From assembly GCF_016545825.1 (NCBI RefSeq), contig NC_052612.1, positions 46,793,738 to 46,857,737 on the forward strand: DNA of 64,000 nucleotides, read 5' to 3'. Under the pieces are notes generated by a model. The model made no database searches. It was not told the origin of the DNA and saw only the letters and a list, made by a program, of their open reading frames with translations. The DNA comes from Eucalyptus grandis (Eukaryota; Streptophyta; Magnoliopsida; Myrtales; Myrtaceae). The translations under genes were made by a program, and so were the position numbers. Positions 12,832-23,466 of this stretch are shown piece by piece; the stretch's first letter is position 1; every line of letters begins with the position of its first letter.

Positions 12832-12846
12832 CAAAAAGTGGGAGAT
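12832..12846 (+). other. Polypurine tract of nested SIRE-type element
   Basis: AAAAAGTGGGAGAT immediately precedes the 3' LTR. This is the classic Copia plus-strand primer. Confidence 0.85.
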
Positions 12847-14110
12847 TGATAGAGAAATCCCTTATGATGTTTTGAAGATGACAAAATAAATCAAAGCTAC
12901 TAACGTGTTTGATGGTTAAGTAATAGACCATGCAAATGATAGAATATGTAAAGGATATTGTCAAAGTTTGAAGATGGCTAGAAGACTTAACGTAACACTT
13001 GTCCAAAGTCTATTATGAAGATTTCTAGATTTCGGTGTCAAAGTCCGAAAACTGTCAGACTTTAATGTCAAAGTCTGTTCTACATCAGAATTCTGCTCGC
13101 TCTGACAAATTCCAGATTGAACGTGAATGAAGACCCAGAAGACAGACTCTATGCTAAAACTGAACCAGAAAACAGACTCTATGCTGAAGCTGAACTTATT
13201 CAGACTGTGTTAAGACCCTAAAGCTAAATTTGTTCAGAAGCAGAATATGTTCAGACCCAGATTGTAAAGTCTATTATACTCAGACTTTACGTCCAGATTC
13301 GACAGAACGTAACACAAGCCCCAAACATACAATGGCTAGTGATTTGGTTTGGATTATACATCAAGATTGATTTGATTGACTCAATCTAATTGATTGACGA
13401 TTGGATATTGAAGACAAGAACTTTCTAAACGAAGAAGCTCTACTTATGGGAACCAAAATTTTGTTTGTATGGGCAATCGGAATCAATTTGGGATTCTACT
13501 TTTGTCATTCAACGGCTACCAAATCTTTTAGATACAAATATATCCAACGGGTAGATTGGAAGACGATCCTCAAGATACTATCCAACGGCTAGTTTGGAAG
13601 TGGAGGAGTATTTAAGGAGATCAAGGACTGATGAGCAAGAGACAGAGCATAGAATTTATAATTCCAAAGTCTGAGCGATCTTCAATTATACACTTTTTTT
13701 TGTGAGCTTAAACATTTGTGATCGTGAGAGAAATACCAAAAAAGTGACTTAGTGAGATAGTGTGATCTACTATTGAGTGTTTGCACTCAAATTTGTAATC
13801 TCTTGTTGATTGCATAGTGGAATCCAGCCAAAAAGGCTGTTAGCGTGGGAGAGTAGACGTAGGCTTGATCTAAGCCGAACTACTATAAATTTTGTGTTAT
13901 TATTCTCTTCCTTGAATCTCTTTATTTTGTTCGTAATTCTATTTAACTGCTAAAGTTTGATTTCGCTCAAAGTCTGCTACTCTTCATACTTAATTTCAAA
14001 AGTCTGTTGTTATTCAGACTTATGTTAAAAGTAAAGGTATCACTGCATTTTGCATAATCTGTTTTTACACCTATTCATCCCCTCTCTATGTGTTCATACT
14101 AGCACTTTCA
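12847..14110 (+). repeat. 3' LTR of nested SIRE-type element
   Basis: Alignable with 7752-9048 along its length, with scattered substitutions and small indels. It ends CACTTTCA and is followed by the target duplication AATCA (14111-14115). Confidence 0.9.
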
Positions 14111-14115
14111 AATCA

Positions 14116-14640
14116 CAACTTAGTTAAGTTCGATGGATATCAAATTCGATGATGAGGTAAAAGCTTTGAGTTTATTATCTTCACTACCTAAAAGTTAGAG
14201 TGCAACTATGACTACAATGAACAGTTCGTCTAGTTTTAAAAAAAATGAAGCTTCAAGAAATCCAAGATTTGATTCTTAGTGAGGATGTTCGCAGAAGAGA
14301 ATTTGGTGAATTTTCAAGTGTTGCCTTAAATACCAAAGGTAGAAGGAGAAGCAATTAACGAGGATGGAACCAACACCATGATAGATTGAAGTCCAGAAGA
14401 AGAAGCAAATTGAGACCACGTGGTGAAATAATTTGCTCGAATTGTGAAAAAATGGTCGTTTGATCCGAGAATGTAGAGCCCCACACAAGAAAATTCAGTA
14501 TCGAGATCGAAATCAAGAGGAAGATAAATTTGTAAATGCAACTCTTGAAGAGACAAATGATAGTGATGCTTTAATTTGGAGCATTAACAATCCGATTGAG
14601 TCTTGAATTCTTGACTCGGATGCGATGTTTCCCTCTATTT
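14116..14640 (+). pseudogene. Outer Copia gag, 3' half with broken zinc knuckle
   Basis: Continues the gag interrupted at 7751. The knuckle at 14434-14474 reads CSNC, then after a one-base shift KNGRLIREC. The expected His is therefore Arg (CGT for CAT) and the frame is broken inside the motif. The nucleocapsid could not bind zinc normally. Confidence 0.65.
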
Positions 14641-14899
14641 CTTGCTAAGAATTAACGCACAATTTTGTTACTGGAAAATTCGAAAAAGGCTCTTGCCGAT
14701 GATGAACATTTGGATATTATGGAAAGGGTAATGTTTACATAAAGCGATGATGAGGTATCAATGAAAGTTGCATGATGTCGGATACATTCTAGGATTTAAG
14801 AGAAATCCGATCTCTATAAGTCAATTAGGCGGCACAGAACTATTTTTGGGAATAACTCTTGGAAAAAAATTTAAGGTACTTTGGTTGTAACACCGGTAA

Positions 14900-17490
14900 T
14901 AATGTCAAGAACACTATAAATGACTTAAAGCAATAAAGAAATCGCAACAGTTGCTAAGTCGAAAGCTAATTCCAAATTATGGCACCACAAGTTTGGACAT
15001 ATGAACGAAAAAGGGGATGAAATTGTTAGCATCTAAGGGAAAACTGTCTTATCTGAAGTCCATTGATATTGGTCTATGGCAAGCAAAAACGTGTTAATTT
15101 TTTGAAGATTGAGAGAGAACCAAAGAAAGAAAAATTAGAGTTGGTGCATACAAATGTGTGGGGGCCAACTCTTGTGCATTCCCTTGGAGGCTTGTGCTAT
15201 CATGTCATGTTTATTGACAACTCCACCAGAAAAGTATGGGTTCATTTTTAAAAAATAAATATGATGTGTTTGTTACTTTTAAGAGATGCAATGCTAAAGT
15301 GGAGAATGAGATTGGCTCGAGAATTAAATGTCTAAGGTCCGATAATGGTAGTGAGTATGATAAAAGAAGTTCAAGCAATTTTGTGCAAAGTAACAGAATC
15401 AAAATGACAATAACTATTCCCAATAGATTGCAACAAAATGGAGTTGTTGAGAGGATGAATAGAACTGTGGATTATAGTGCAAGAAGTATGAGGATGCATG
15501 TTGGATTACCCACGACATTTTGGGCGGATGCAATTAATCTGATTAATAGAAGACCTTTGGTTCCACTTGATTTTAAGCTACCAAAAAAAGAATGAAGTGG
15601 AAAGAAGGTAAATCTCTCACATTTGAAAGTTTTTTGTTGTGTTTCCTATGTCCACATAAATTCTGAAAATAAAGATTAGCTTATGCAAAAGCCAAAAATG
15701 TGTTTTCATTGAATATGGTTCTAATTATTTTAGCTATCGATTCTCAGATGAACAAAAATAGAAAAAGCATAAGAACTATTGATGTTGCATTCAATTAAAA
15801 CATGTGTGTAAGGATAGATCCGTGATAGAATCTAGTGTGAAGAAACAAATGGCGAAAAATAGAGAGATTAAATTGGTGGAGGCTTTTAAGAGTGTTCATG
15901 TTAGAAATATGTTACTATAGACTCTAATAAAAAACCATAACCAGAATCATGTACACTTGAACCCACTTTGAAAAGATTTAGTAGAACACCTAAACCTGTA
16001 TAGAGATATTTTCCATCATTGCCTTATTTGTTTTTGACCAATGCTAGCAAATCGGAATTTTTTTCAGAAGTAGTGTAGGTTAAAGATTCTATTTAGTGGG
16101 AGTTAGCAATGCGGAATGAGTTGGATTCATTTGAGAAGAACAAAACTTAGGCATTAACTCAGTTACCAGATGAGAAGAAGGCATTGTAGAACAAGTTGGT
16201 ATATTGAGTCAAAGAAAGACCTCATGGCAACAAGAGATATAAAGCAAGGTCAGTAGTAAAAGGATTTCAGCAAAAGAAATGAATTAACTACACGAAAATT
16301 TTCTCCAGTTGTGAAATTGACTACATAGAAATTTTTTTAGGTTTATGAAAGTAATAACTATGTCTACAAACTAAGAAAAGTCCGTATGGCTTGAAACACA
16401 GTCATAGACAATGGTATAAGAAATTTGACACCTTTATATGTGATAATGGATTCACTAGAAGTGAAATGGATCATTATTGTTACTTCAAGAAAGTTGGTGA
16501 CTATTGTATTATTTTGCTATTTTTGTGGATGATATACTCATTGTAGGATTCATCATAAGGGAGATTAACATACTAGAGCAGCAATTGTCAAAAGAGTTTG
16601 AGATGAAGAATTTGGGCGCAGCAAATCAGATTCTTGGGATGAGGATCACGAGGGATGGATGCTAAGGAATTTTAAAGTTATCTCAAGAAAAGTATATTAA
16701 AAAGGTGTTGGGCAGATTCAGAGTTCAAAATTTAAAGCCTATAAGTATTAGGAAGTCACTTCAAGCTCTCAAAGAAATAATCACCTAAGACAGATGAAGA
16801 GTGACGATATATGGCTAAGGTGCCTTATGCATTAGCTGTTGGCAGTTTAATATATGCTATGATATTTATTAGACCAGACATAGCTCATGCGGTGGGAGTT
16901 GCAAGCAGACACTTTCCAAATGCAAGAATAAAGCATTGGGAAGCTGTAAAGTAGTTATTAAGATATCTGAGAGGTATTTTAGATATGTCATTATATTTTA
17001 TGAAAAATGGTGTAACTTTATAAGGTTTTGTTGATGTAAATCTTGGTGATGATTTGGATAATAAGAAAAGTGCCTTAAGTTATGTTTTTACCTTAGGTGG
17101 CACTACAATCAGTTATATGTATAGACTTTAGACATGTGTCTCTCTCAACCATTGAGGTAGAGCATGTTGTTATATTTGAAGTTGGTAAGGAGATTATTTG
17201 TGATTTTTTTTTTTTTGAAAGAGATAGGCAAGGGGTAGGATAACAATGTTCTTTAGAATGATAGTCAAAACGCTATTTGTCTTGCAAAGAATCCGATATT
17301 TCATTCAAGAACAAGACACATTGAGTTAAAGTAATATCAAATTCATCAATTGATAGATATTGGGACATCATCATTGAAGAATATTCTTGGTGTAGAAAAT
17401 CTAATAGATATGTTAGCAAATGTTGTCACCACTGAGAAAGGAAGGTTGTGCATTACCTCAATTGGTCTCCATGATAAGAGATGAGGGGGG
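14900..17490 (+). pseudogene. Outer Copia pol pseudogene (integrase, reverse transcriptase, RNase H)
   Basis: From left to right I can read a GAG-pre-integrase remnant (about 14970-15060, 'WHHKFGHM'-like); the integrase core (15120-15595, with HTNVWGP, FIDNSTRKVWVHF, LRSDNGSEY, and QQNGVVERMNRT containing the catalytic Glu); reverse transcriptase remnants with FVDDILIVG at 16522-16548; and RNase H ('GSLIYAM', 'RPDIAHAVGVASR', 'LRYLRG', to about 17440). Stops and frameshifts occur throughout, so no reverse transcriptase frame stays open. The integrase-before-RT order fixes the element as Ty1/Copia. Confidence 0.8.
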
Positions 17491-17578
17491 TCACCGCAAT
17501 AGGACAATGTGGGTTAGAAAGACAAAGATTATAAAAGATTATTGCTGTTTTTTGAAGATTGGCCTCCAAGTGGAAGAT

Positions 17579-17961
17579 TGATGGAATTGTGGAGTTTAAA
17601 AGAGAAAAATAATATTAAAGCATAGAAACAGTTTATTGTGGGCAGACACTTTTCAGTAGGTCATCCATCTTGCAACAAATAATAGATTTTTTATTGCTAC
17701 TAATAGCATACGTGTAATTTCCATCATAATTATGTATTCCCTAGACTCATGCTATATATAGGGCAATATCTTTTATAGTTGTGATGTTGAATCTTTTAAC
17801 CTTAGAGCTTGTAACGTTAATACTAATACTTACAATGGAAAGATTGTCTAGTGTGAGATCATGGTTGTTCCCTTTCTTATTTTAGAAAGGGTTTTCTACG
17901 TAAAAATTCTCATTTTTTTTTCTTCTATACTTTTCTCTTCAAAGGTTGGCGTTCCTAACCA
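17579..17961 (+). repeat. 3' LTR of outer Copia
   Basis: Begins TGATGGAATTG and ends CCTAACCA. It is collinear with 6969-7357. A purine-rich run just upstream (ccaagtggaagat) may be the worn polypurine tract. Confidence 0.8.
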
Positions 17962-18070
17962 ATTAATAAACATTAATATCATAATTCTTTCTAACATAAG
18001 ATAATATTCAATAGAAAATCTTTATAGTCTCTAATACAATAGTTTAAGTTTTTAGAATAGTTGACGATGT

Positions 18071-18213
18071 TCCAACAAAATCTCATGCAACTCAAGCTTG
18101 AAGTGAGAAGCAAAGGTAGAGTAACTCAAGCATGCACATGTTTAGTGCTATAGTGGTGAAAAAAGATTCTCAAAGGCAGAATAACTCAAGCTTGAAGTGA
18201 GAAGCCAAGACAA
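18071..18213. repeat. 94-bp tandem repeat, right block, first part
   Basis: The unit seen at 1-210 recurs with the same spacing (anchor C at 18111 and 18205). The array is split at 18213 by a miniature element and resumes at 19323. Confidence 0.85.
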
Positions 18214-18216
18214 TAA

Positions 18217-19319
18217 AGGCGCATCGATAACGCTTCTATTCCCGAGAATAATTTCTGATAAGAAATGAATCTTTTTATTCTGTTCCCGGAAACAAATTCT
18301 AAGAATTTTAAGCCGTTTGGTGTCCAAAATTTCAATTCTCGAAATAGAATTGTGTTTGGTACCATGCTAAAAAATCTATTCCAAATCATTTTCTTATAAT
18401 TTTTAAATAATTTTATTACTTTTTCCTTTTTTTTTCTTATTTCTTCTTTTCTTTTTCTTTTTCCTTTCTTTCTCCTCTTCTTCTTCTTCTTCAAGTTGTC
18501 GGCCTTGGGTTGACCGGCAACCGGCCAGACGAGGGCCGGCGACCTCACCAGAGCATCGCCGACCCTCAACAAGGCTGTGCCTCATCAGTCGAGCCTTACC
18601 TAGCTGCCGCTAAGACTCGGCCAAGCCATGGCTAGGCGAGCGGCCTCGTTAGGTTTGGCGAGGCCGAGCTCACCCAACCGTCGGCGGGGCTTGCGAGACG
18701 GACCTCGCGGTGGCTCGGCGAGGTCGAGAACCCTACCGGCGGCTAGGCGAGCTTAGCCTCGTCGAGATTTGGGCAAGAGGCGAGGCCGACCTTGCGGTGG
18801 CCGGTGAGGCCGAGCCCCACCAACGGCTAGGCAAGCTCGGCCTCACCAAATCTGGGCGAGGTCGAGCCTTGCCCAAGCCTTAACGGGATTGGTCGAGCCT
18901 CGCCCGGTCGGGCAAGCCTCACCGGTGGCGGGAGGCCCGAGCGAGCCCACCTAGCCATCGCCGTGCTCACGAGATCCGAATCTTGGCGACCGGCGGCGGT
19001 GGGTGGTGGATGGCGACACGGCAAATGGCAATGGCGATAGTGGCAACAGGTGAAGAAGAAGAAAGAGGGAAGAAGAACAAGAAAGAATAAAAGAAAAGAG
19101 AGAAAATAGGGGCCTTGATTCTAGAATTGTTCCTGGGAATAAAGATTCAACTTTCTTTTACTTCTTAATTATGTTCCAAATCTACTTCCGGAAACAAAAA
19201 CAAAATAGAAATTTATTTCTAGGAATAAAAATTTTACCAAACGAATTTTTGTTCCAAATTTACTCCAGGGAACAAAAGAACATAAATTATCACTGTTTGG
19301 TAAGTTGCCAAACAGCCCC
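18217..19319. mobile_element. Harbinger-like miniature element (TTTGGTAAC family), copy 1
   Basis: The ends are related inverted repeats (AGGCGCATCGATAAC on the left, GGGGCTGTTTGGCAAC on the right strand), flanked by TAA on both sides (18214-18216 and 19320-19322). Inside, a T/C-rich tract (18420-18490) is followed by a GC-rich core built of 'ggcgaggcc/gctcggcc' words (18500-19015) and an A/G-rich tract (19040-19110), so the two halves mirror each other. Motifs tgttcc and ggaacaaa recur near both ends. No transposase is encoded. Superfamily is inferred from the TAA duplication. Confidence 0.65.
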
Positions 19320-19322
19320 TAA

Positions 19323-19392
19323 GTCTAACATGCAAATGTTCACTACTACAACGGTGAAAAACGATTCCTAATTGAACAAGTGAGAAGAGTTG
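19323..19392. repeat. 94-bp tandem repeat, right block, resumed after insertion
   Basis: 'aagtctaacatgcaaatg..actactac.acggtgaaaaacgattc' continues the repeat unit interrupted at 18213. This confirms that the miniature element landed inside the array. Confidence 0.75.
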
Positions 19393-20399
19393 CAGTCAAC
19401 CAAATCAGAAAGCTCGACTGAAAAAAAAAACACGAAAAGAAGCTGCCCCGCTAGCCCATGGAGAGTGGCTTGGCCCCATGGGCCCATCCATTAAGAATTT
19501 GAATGAGCCTCGGCCCCACAAACTCAAACATTGATCCAATGACCCAAGCCGGCCCGATGGCCAACCGTCGAGTCACAATAAATGTGGCATCCCAAAATTC
19601 AATGACAACCCATAAGGTGTGTTAAAGTCTTTAATTAGGTGATAAAAATTTCCATGGCTTATGTTTTAGCCATTAGTCTTTTAATTAGATGATTTGTGCA
19701 TATGATTGTGAAAATTTAAATTTGATAGATTAATAATCTATGCTTGGCCATGTACTTTATAAAGTAAATTTCAATAAACAAGATGCCCCAAGACTTTGGC
19801 CAAGATGAAAATTGAAATTGAAAAATATTTATAGAAGAATTTCAAAAAAAAAAAAAAAGAGGAAAAAGTTAATTTTGGAATGGGACTTACGCCTTGATGG
19901 GCCAAGTTAGTCAGCCCAATTAGGCCGACTAAAAGGGGGCTGTCGCCGGCCCAATAAAAGCCCAACTCCAAGGCCCATGATGCATGCAAGTGTTGTAACA
20001 AGTGGCACAAAGAAGGGCATGCATTGGCCATGGTTAAGGCAAAGCAATCATTACAAATGATGAGCTTTAGGGGGGTATAAGAGGGAAGAGAGAGAGAAGG
20101 GTGGCCGGTCATTTGCTCGCCCAAGGAAAGAGAGAGAGAGAGAGAGTTGTGCGAGAGAGAGGGGGAGCGGCCGAGAGAGAGAGGAGGAGGAACCGCCGTG
20201 TGCCGCCGTGTTTGCCGTCGTACGCCGTCAACCGACCGATCTAGAGGCAAGTGGGAATCCTCTAGCTTCTCATGCATGCTTGTATGTTGTTTTCATGTTG
20301 AATTGTTGGGTGTTAGATGAGAAATACCGAAGCATGGATGAGTTGTGTGTGAATGGTGTGACTGTTCTTGCTCGGATCTTGTGAGTCAGAATGTTTTTT

Positions 20400-21065
20400 G
20401 AGCTTGCATGTGTGTTTAGAGTCCGATTTTGGCTTCGATTTCTTCATGAGAGTTGTAGCTAACATCTTTGAGCTACAACATACTGAAATTTCGTGGAAAA
20501 TGATGGAGATTTGAGGGGTTAAAGTTTCATTCTACGGAGACCTCAGATCTGGAGAGTTTTTACTGACCTCTTGCTGGATTCGTGATTGCATGTTGGTTTT
20601 TGATGAGAATCTCACTTCAATTTATTCATGAAAGTTGTAGGGGACATCTTAAACTACAACATACTCAAATTTGAAGTGAAATGAACAAGTATAGCCTAGT
20701 AAATCAACTAGATCTTGAAGATGATGATTCTGGTGATGTATTCCGAGATACCCGAGACTTCATGGACATAGATGATGACTATACTCTGGTTATTTGACTT
20801 AGATATCTTAATGAAACTTGTATAGGATATCTTGATGTATAACATATCCGAATTTCAGAGCAAAATAAAGAGAATAGGTAGGTGAAATCTCAATATTTCG
20901 GAGATGTATACACTGGGCGATGCGGTAATGGATCCAGAAGCTTCGTGAGACTGTATAAAATAATCAAAAAAATAATCTGGCTTGGAGTTCTTCATGAAAG
21001 TTGTACGAAAATGTCTTGGCTATAACTCTGTAAAATTTCATAATTTTTGGATGCCATATGGATAT
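20400..21065 (+). repeat. 183-bp periodic repeat with hairpins inside the LTR
   Basis: The motif 'cttcatgaaagttgta' recurs with anchor base at 20445, 20627, 20810 and 20993 (spacings 182, 183, 183). It is followed each time by '..acatctt..ctacaacatactcaaattt'-like sequence. In the first unit, GTTGTAGCT (20452-20460) and AGCTACAAC (20471-20479) form a perfect 9-bp stem with a 10-base loop; later units have shorter stems. The 3' LTR has the same set at 28940, 29121, 29304 and 29487. Confidence 0.8.
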
Positions 21066-21879
21066 TTTAATCGAATTTCTTTGGAAACCGTGCATTCTGG
21101 TTTCATCCGAAAATTATATGATGTTTTGTGAAAATTGGGAAATTGTGTGTGAAATGCTATTTGGCCATGTATTTTGTATGAAATTATCATCCTATTGGCT
21201 TGTTTGATGATTTCTTGAATTTTTATAATTTTGGGAATTTATAGATATTGAATTTAATATTTATTAAAAAAAATTATATAACAATAAAATAAAATAAAAT
21301 AAAATAAAATGGATTATTTTATTGGCCATAAATTCCATGTAGCATGTATAATGAGATACTGGTATATGTATGACATTGAATTGTGATGCATGTGTAAATC
21401 CTATGCCAAGTATGACTTGTTTGATGTCACGCCATATGCCATGTTAAATTGAGATCAAAATAATGGTAAATGTGGATAATGATAAGTGAGGAAGTGGTTG
21501 TGGTGGAGGATGAGGCCAGAATGTATAGAGATGCATTGCCGGATTTCCTGGGAGATTCGGGATGCCGGAACGTGGGGGTGCAGAAGCGCATCGGAGGTTT
21601 CTGCCCGAAGGGAATGCCTCGCAATGCGGGGATTTGGGGTGCGGGATGCCCGGCCGGGGAGTGTAAATGCGGAAGCCCATCGGAGGTTTATGCCCGAGGG
21701 GAATGCCTCGTGATGCCGGTTGGGATGCGAGATGCCCGGAATGTGGGGCGGATGCCGGTGGCTGGGATGGCTGAATGCCGGAAGCCTCGGAGGTCTTTGC
21801 CCAAGGGGATGATGAAATTGATGATTTGAGGAATGGGTGATGTGGTGATCAAATTGAAAGCTAAAAGTGGAAATTTAAA

Positions 21880-22400
21880 CCATGGCATGATATGCATGAT
21901 GATATGCATGATGATATGCATGATGATGATATGTGATGTGAAATAATGATGATCACCCATGATATGGTATGCATGATGATATGCATGATGATGATGATGA
22001 TGATGATATGTGATGTGAAATAATGATGATCACCCATGATATGGTATGCATGATGATATGCATGATGATGATGATGATGATGATGATGATATGTGATGTG
22101 AAATAATGATGATCACCCATGATATGATATGCATGATGATATGCATGATGATGATGATGATGATATGTGATGAGAAATAATGATGATCACTCATGATATG
22201 AGATGCATGATGATATGCATGATGTTATGCATAATGATGATAATGACGATGATATATGATATGGCACGATGACATGTGTAATGTGATGATGTCATGATGA
22301 TGGTGCCATGTATGATATAATGATGCCATGATGATGATGACATGTGTAATGTGATGATGTCATGATGATGATGACATGTATGATACAATGATGATACACA
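21880..22400 (+). repeat. ATG/CAT-rich minisatellite inside the LTR
   Basis: Units of about 73-83 bp carry 'gatgatcacccatgatatg' (near 21951, 22028, 22111 and 22184), joined by variable (GAT)n runs and 'tatgcatgatga' blocks. The 3' LTR has the same array (30370-30900) with different (GAT)n lengths, so the array has changed since insertion. Confidence 0.85.
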
Positions 22401-23258
22401 TGTATGTGTTATAAATTGATATGATGATGCATGATAGTATGTGCATGGCTTCAAGGTAAGTAACGCATGCAATGCATGTATGAATTGCATGATGCATTGA
22501 GTTGTTATTGGATTCCTTATCTACTGAGTCGTTGTCCTCACCCCTTTGGGGACCAACATTTCAGATTAGCAATATGTCGCTTCCTGCCGTCACGCGGGGT
22601 GCATTTTATGGGTTACCGTCCGATGTCGAGGTAAAGTGTGAGGAGTTCAGCTGTCCTTCTGTACTTGGACTCACCTACATACGTGTGTGATGTTTTGTCT
22701 CGTACGACATAGGCCTGGCTAGGGGCCCGATTGTCCAGGAGTTTGTCTCTGTCCACGTTCGCCGCGATGGGGTGATGAGAGGGATGCTGCCACCGCCGCT
22801 GCCTGACGCACCGGACTGGGTGTGAGGCCTGTGCGTGACAAGTAGAGGCTGTTTCTTTTTGGATAGTTTGCCGACACTTATGATGGGGGTTGTACACGTG
22901 AAATGTAGAGGGTCGAGGTTCTTTTGAGGTTTTAGGCTGGACATGGCTGAGTCCTAGCTTTTCCTTTTGATGTACCGACCCAAAAGAAGTCCCATCTTGA
23001 AAATATATGTAAATAAAGTGTCGTGGCTTGTCTATAAAATCATGATGATTAGTGGTGTGTATTTGTATCATGGTTGGTAGGGGGAGAGATGGTGATGCTT
23101 TATTTTGCTTCCGCTAATGAGTCGAACTGGGACCGTTTTGTTTTTTAAAAAATGTGTCTATGAATTATGACGCTTCTTCAAAGGAGAAAGGTAATAAGGT
23201 GTAACATTGGCGTTGGTGGCGACCTACGAAGGGTTCGAGGTGTCATAGCCGCCCTTTT

Positions 23259-23270
23259 TGGTATCAGGGC
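23259..23270 (+). other. Primer-binding site of Gypsy element
   Basis: TGGTATCAGGGC is one base from the usual initiator-Met complement TGGTATCAGAGC. It lies 11 bases downstream of the 5' LTR end. Confidence 0.85.
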
Positions 23271-23466
23271 GAATGGTTATAGGTGGAGTGATAAGGAGCC
23301 TCATTGGAAATTGAGGAGCATGATGACAATGCACATCATAGGACATAAAATGAAATAATTGAATAACGAGTGATGAGTATTCACTCGTAGATCCCCAGTA
23401 GTTTATTTTGAGTTTCCTTTAGGTATTAGTAACATGTATATGTTACTTATGTAGTGATAGTAATTG

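Larger units (their letters stand above)
7752..14110 (+). mobile_element. SIRE-type Copia, gag-only (non-autonomous), nested
   Basis: The LTRs are 7752-9048 (1297 bp) and 12847-14110 (1264 bp), beginning TGTTAGGG or TGATAGAG and ending CACTTTCA. A perfect target duplication AATCA lies at 7747-7751 and 14111-14115. A consensus primer site TGGTATCAGAG and a purine tract AAAAAGTGGGAGAT flank the interior. The interior (3.8 kb) holds a SIRE/Maximus-like gag with a zinc knuckle, followed by about 2.2 kb of AT-rich non-coding sequence. No protease, integrase, reverse transcriptase or RNase H motif is visible. This matches the known class of gag-only non-autonomous LTR elements. The LTRs differ from each other at roughly one base in ten over the first 150 bases compared by eye. 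Confidence 0.9.
6969..17961 (+). mobile_element. Outer Ty1/Copia retrotransposon, degenerate, containing a nested element
   Basis: The LTRs (6969-7357 and about 17579-17961) start TGATGGA and end CCTAACA/CCTAACCA. A degenerate initiator-Met primer site follows the first. Internal order is gag, protease region, integrase, reverse transcriptase, RNase H, which is the Copia order. The 5-bp flanks TATTA and AATTA form an imperfect target duplication, and the uninterrupted relative at 790-830 supports the insertion point. Gag is split at 7751/14111 by the SIRE-type element. Many stops and frameshifts make it inactive. Its LTRs look more diverged from each other than those of the nested element, consistent with greater age. 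Confidence 0.85.
19583..23247 (+). repeat. 5' LTR of Gypsy element
   Basis: It starts TGTGGCATCCC and ends GGTGTCATA. Inside, in order: (GA)n runs at 20084-20190, four 183-bp periodic units at about 20400-21060, GC-richer repeats of 'cggaggtttctgcccgaaggga' type at 21590-21800, and an ATG/CAT-rich minisatellite at 21880-22400. A stretch at 22520-22830 is less repetitive and could be the R-U5 part. No gene is encoded. Confidence 0.92.

Noticed and set aside
22191..22490. His/Ile-rich frame from the minisatellite
   Set aside because: Direct translation of the ATG/CAT simple repeats in the Gypsy LTR.
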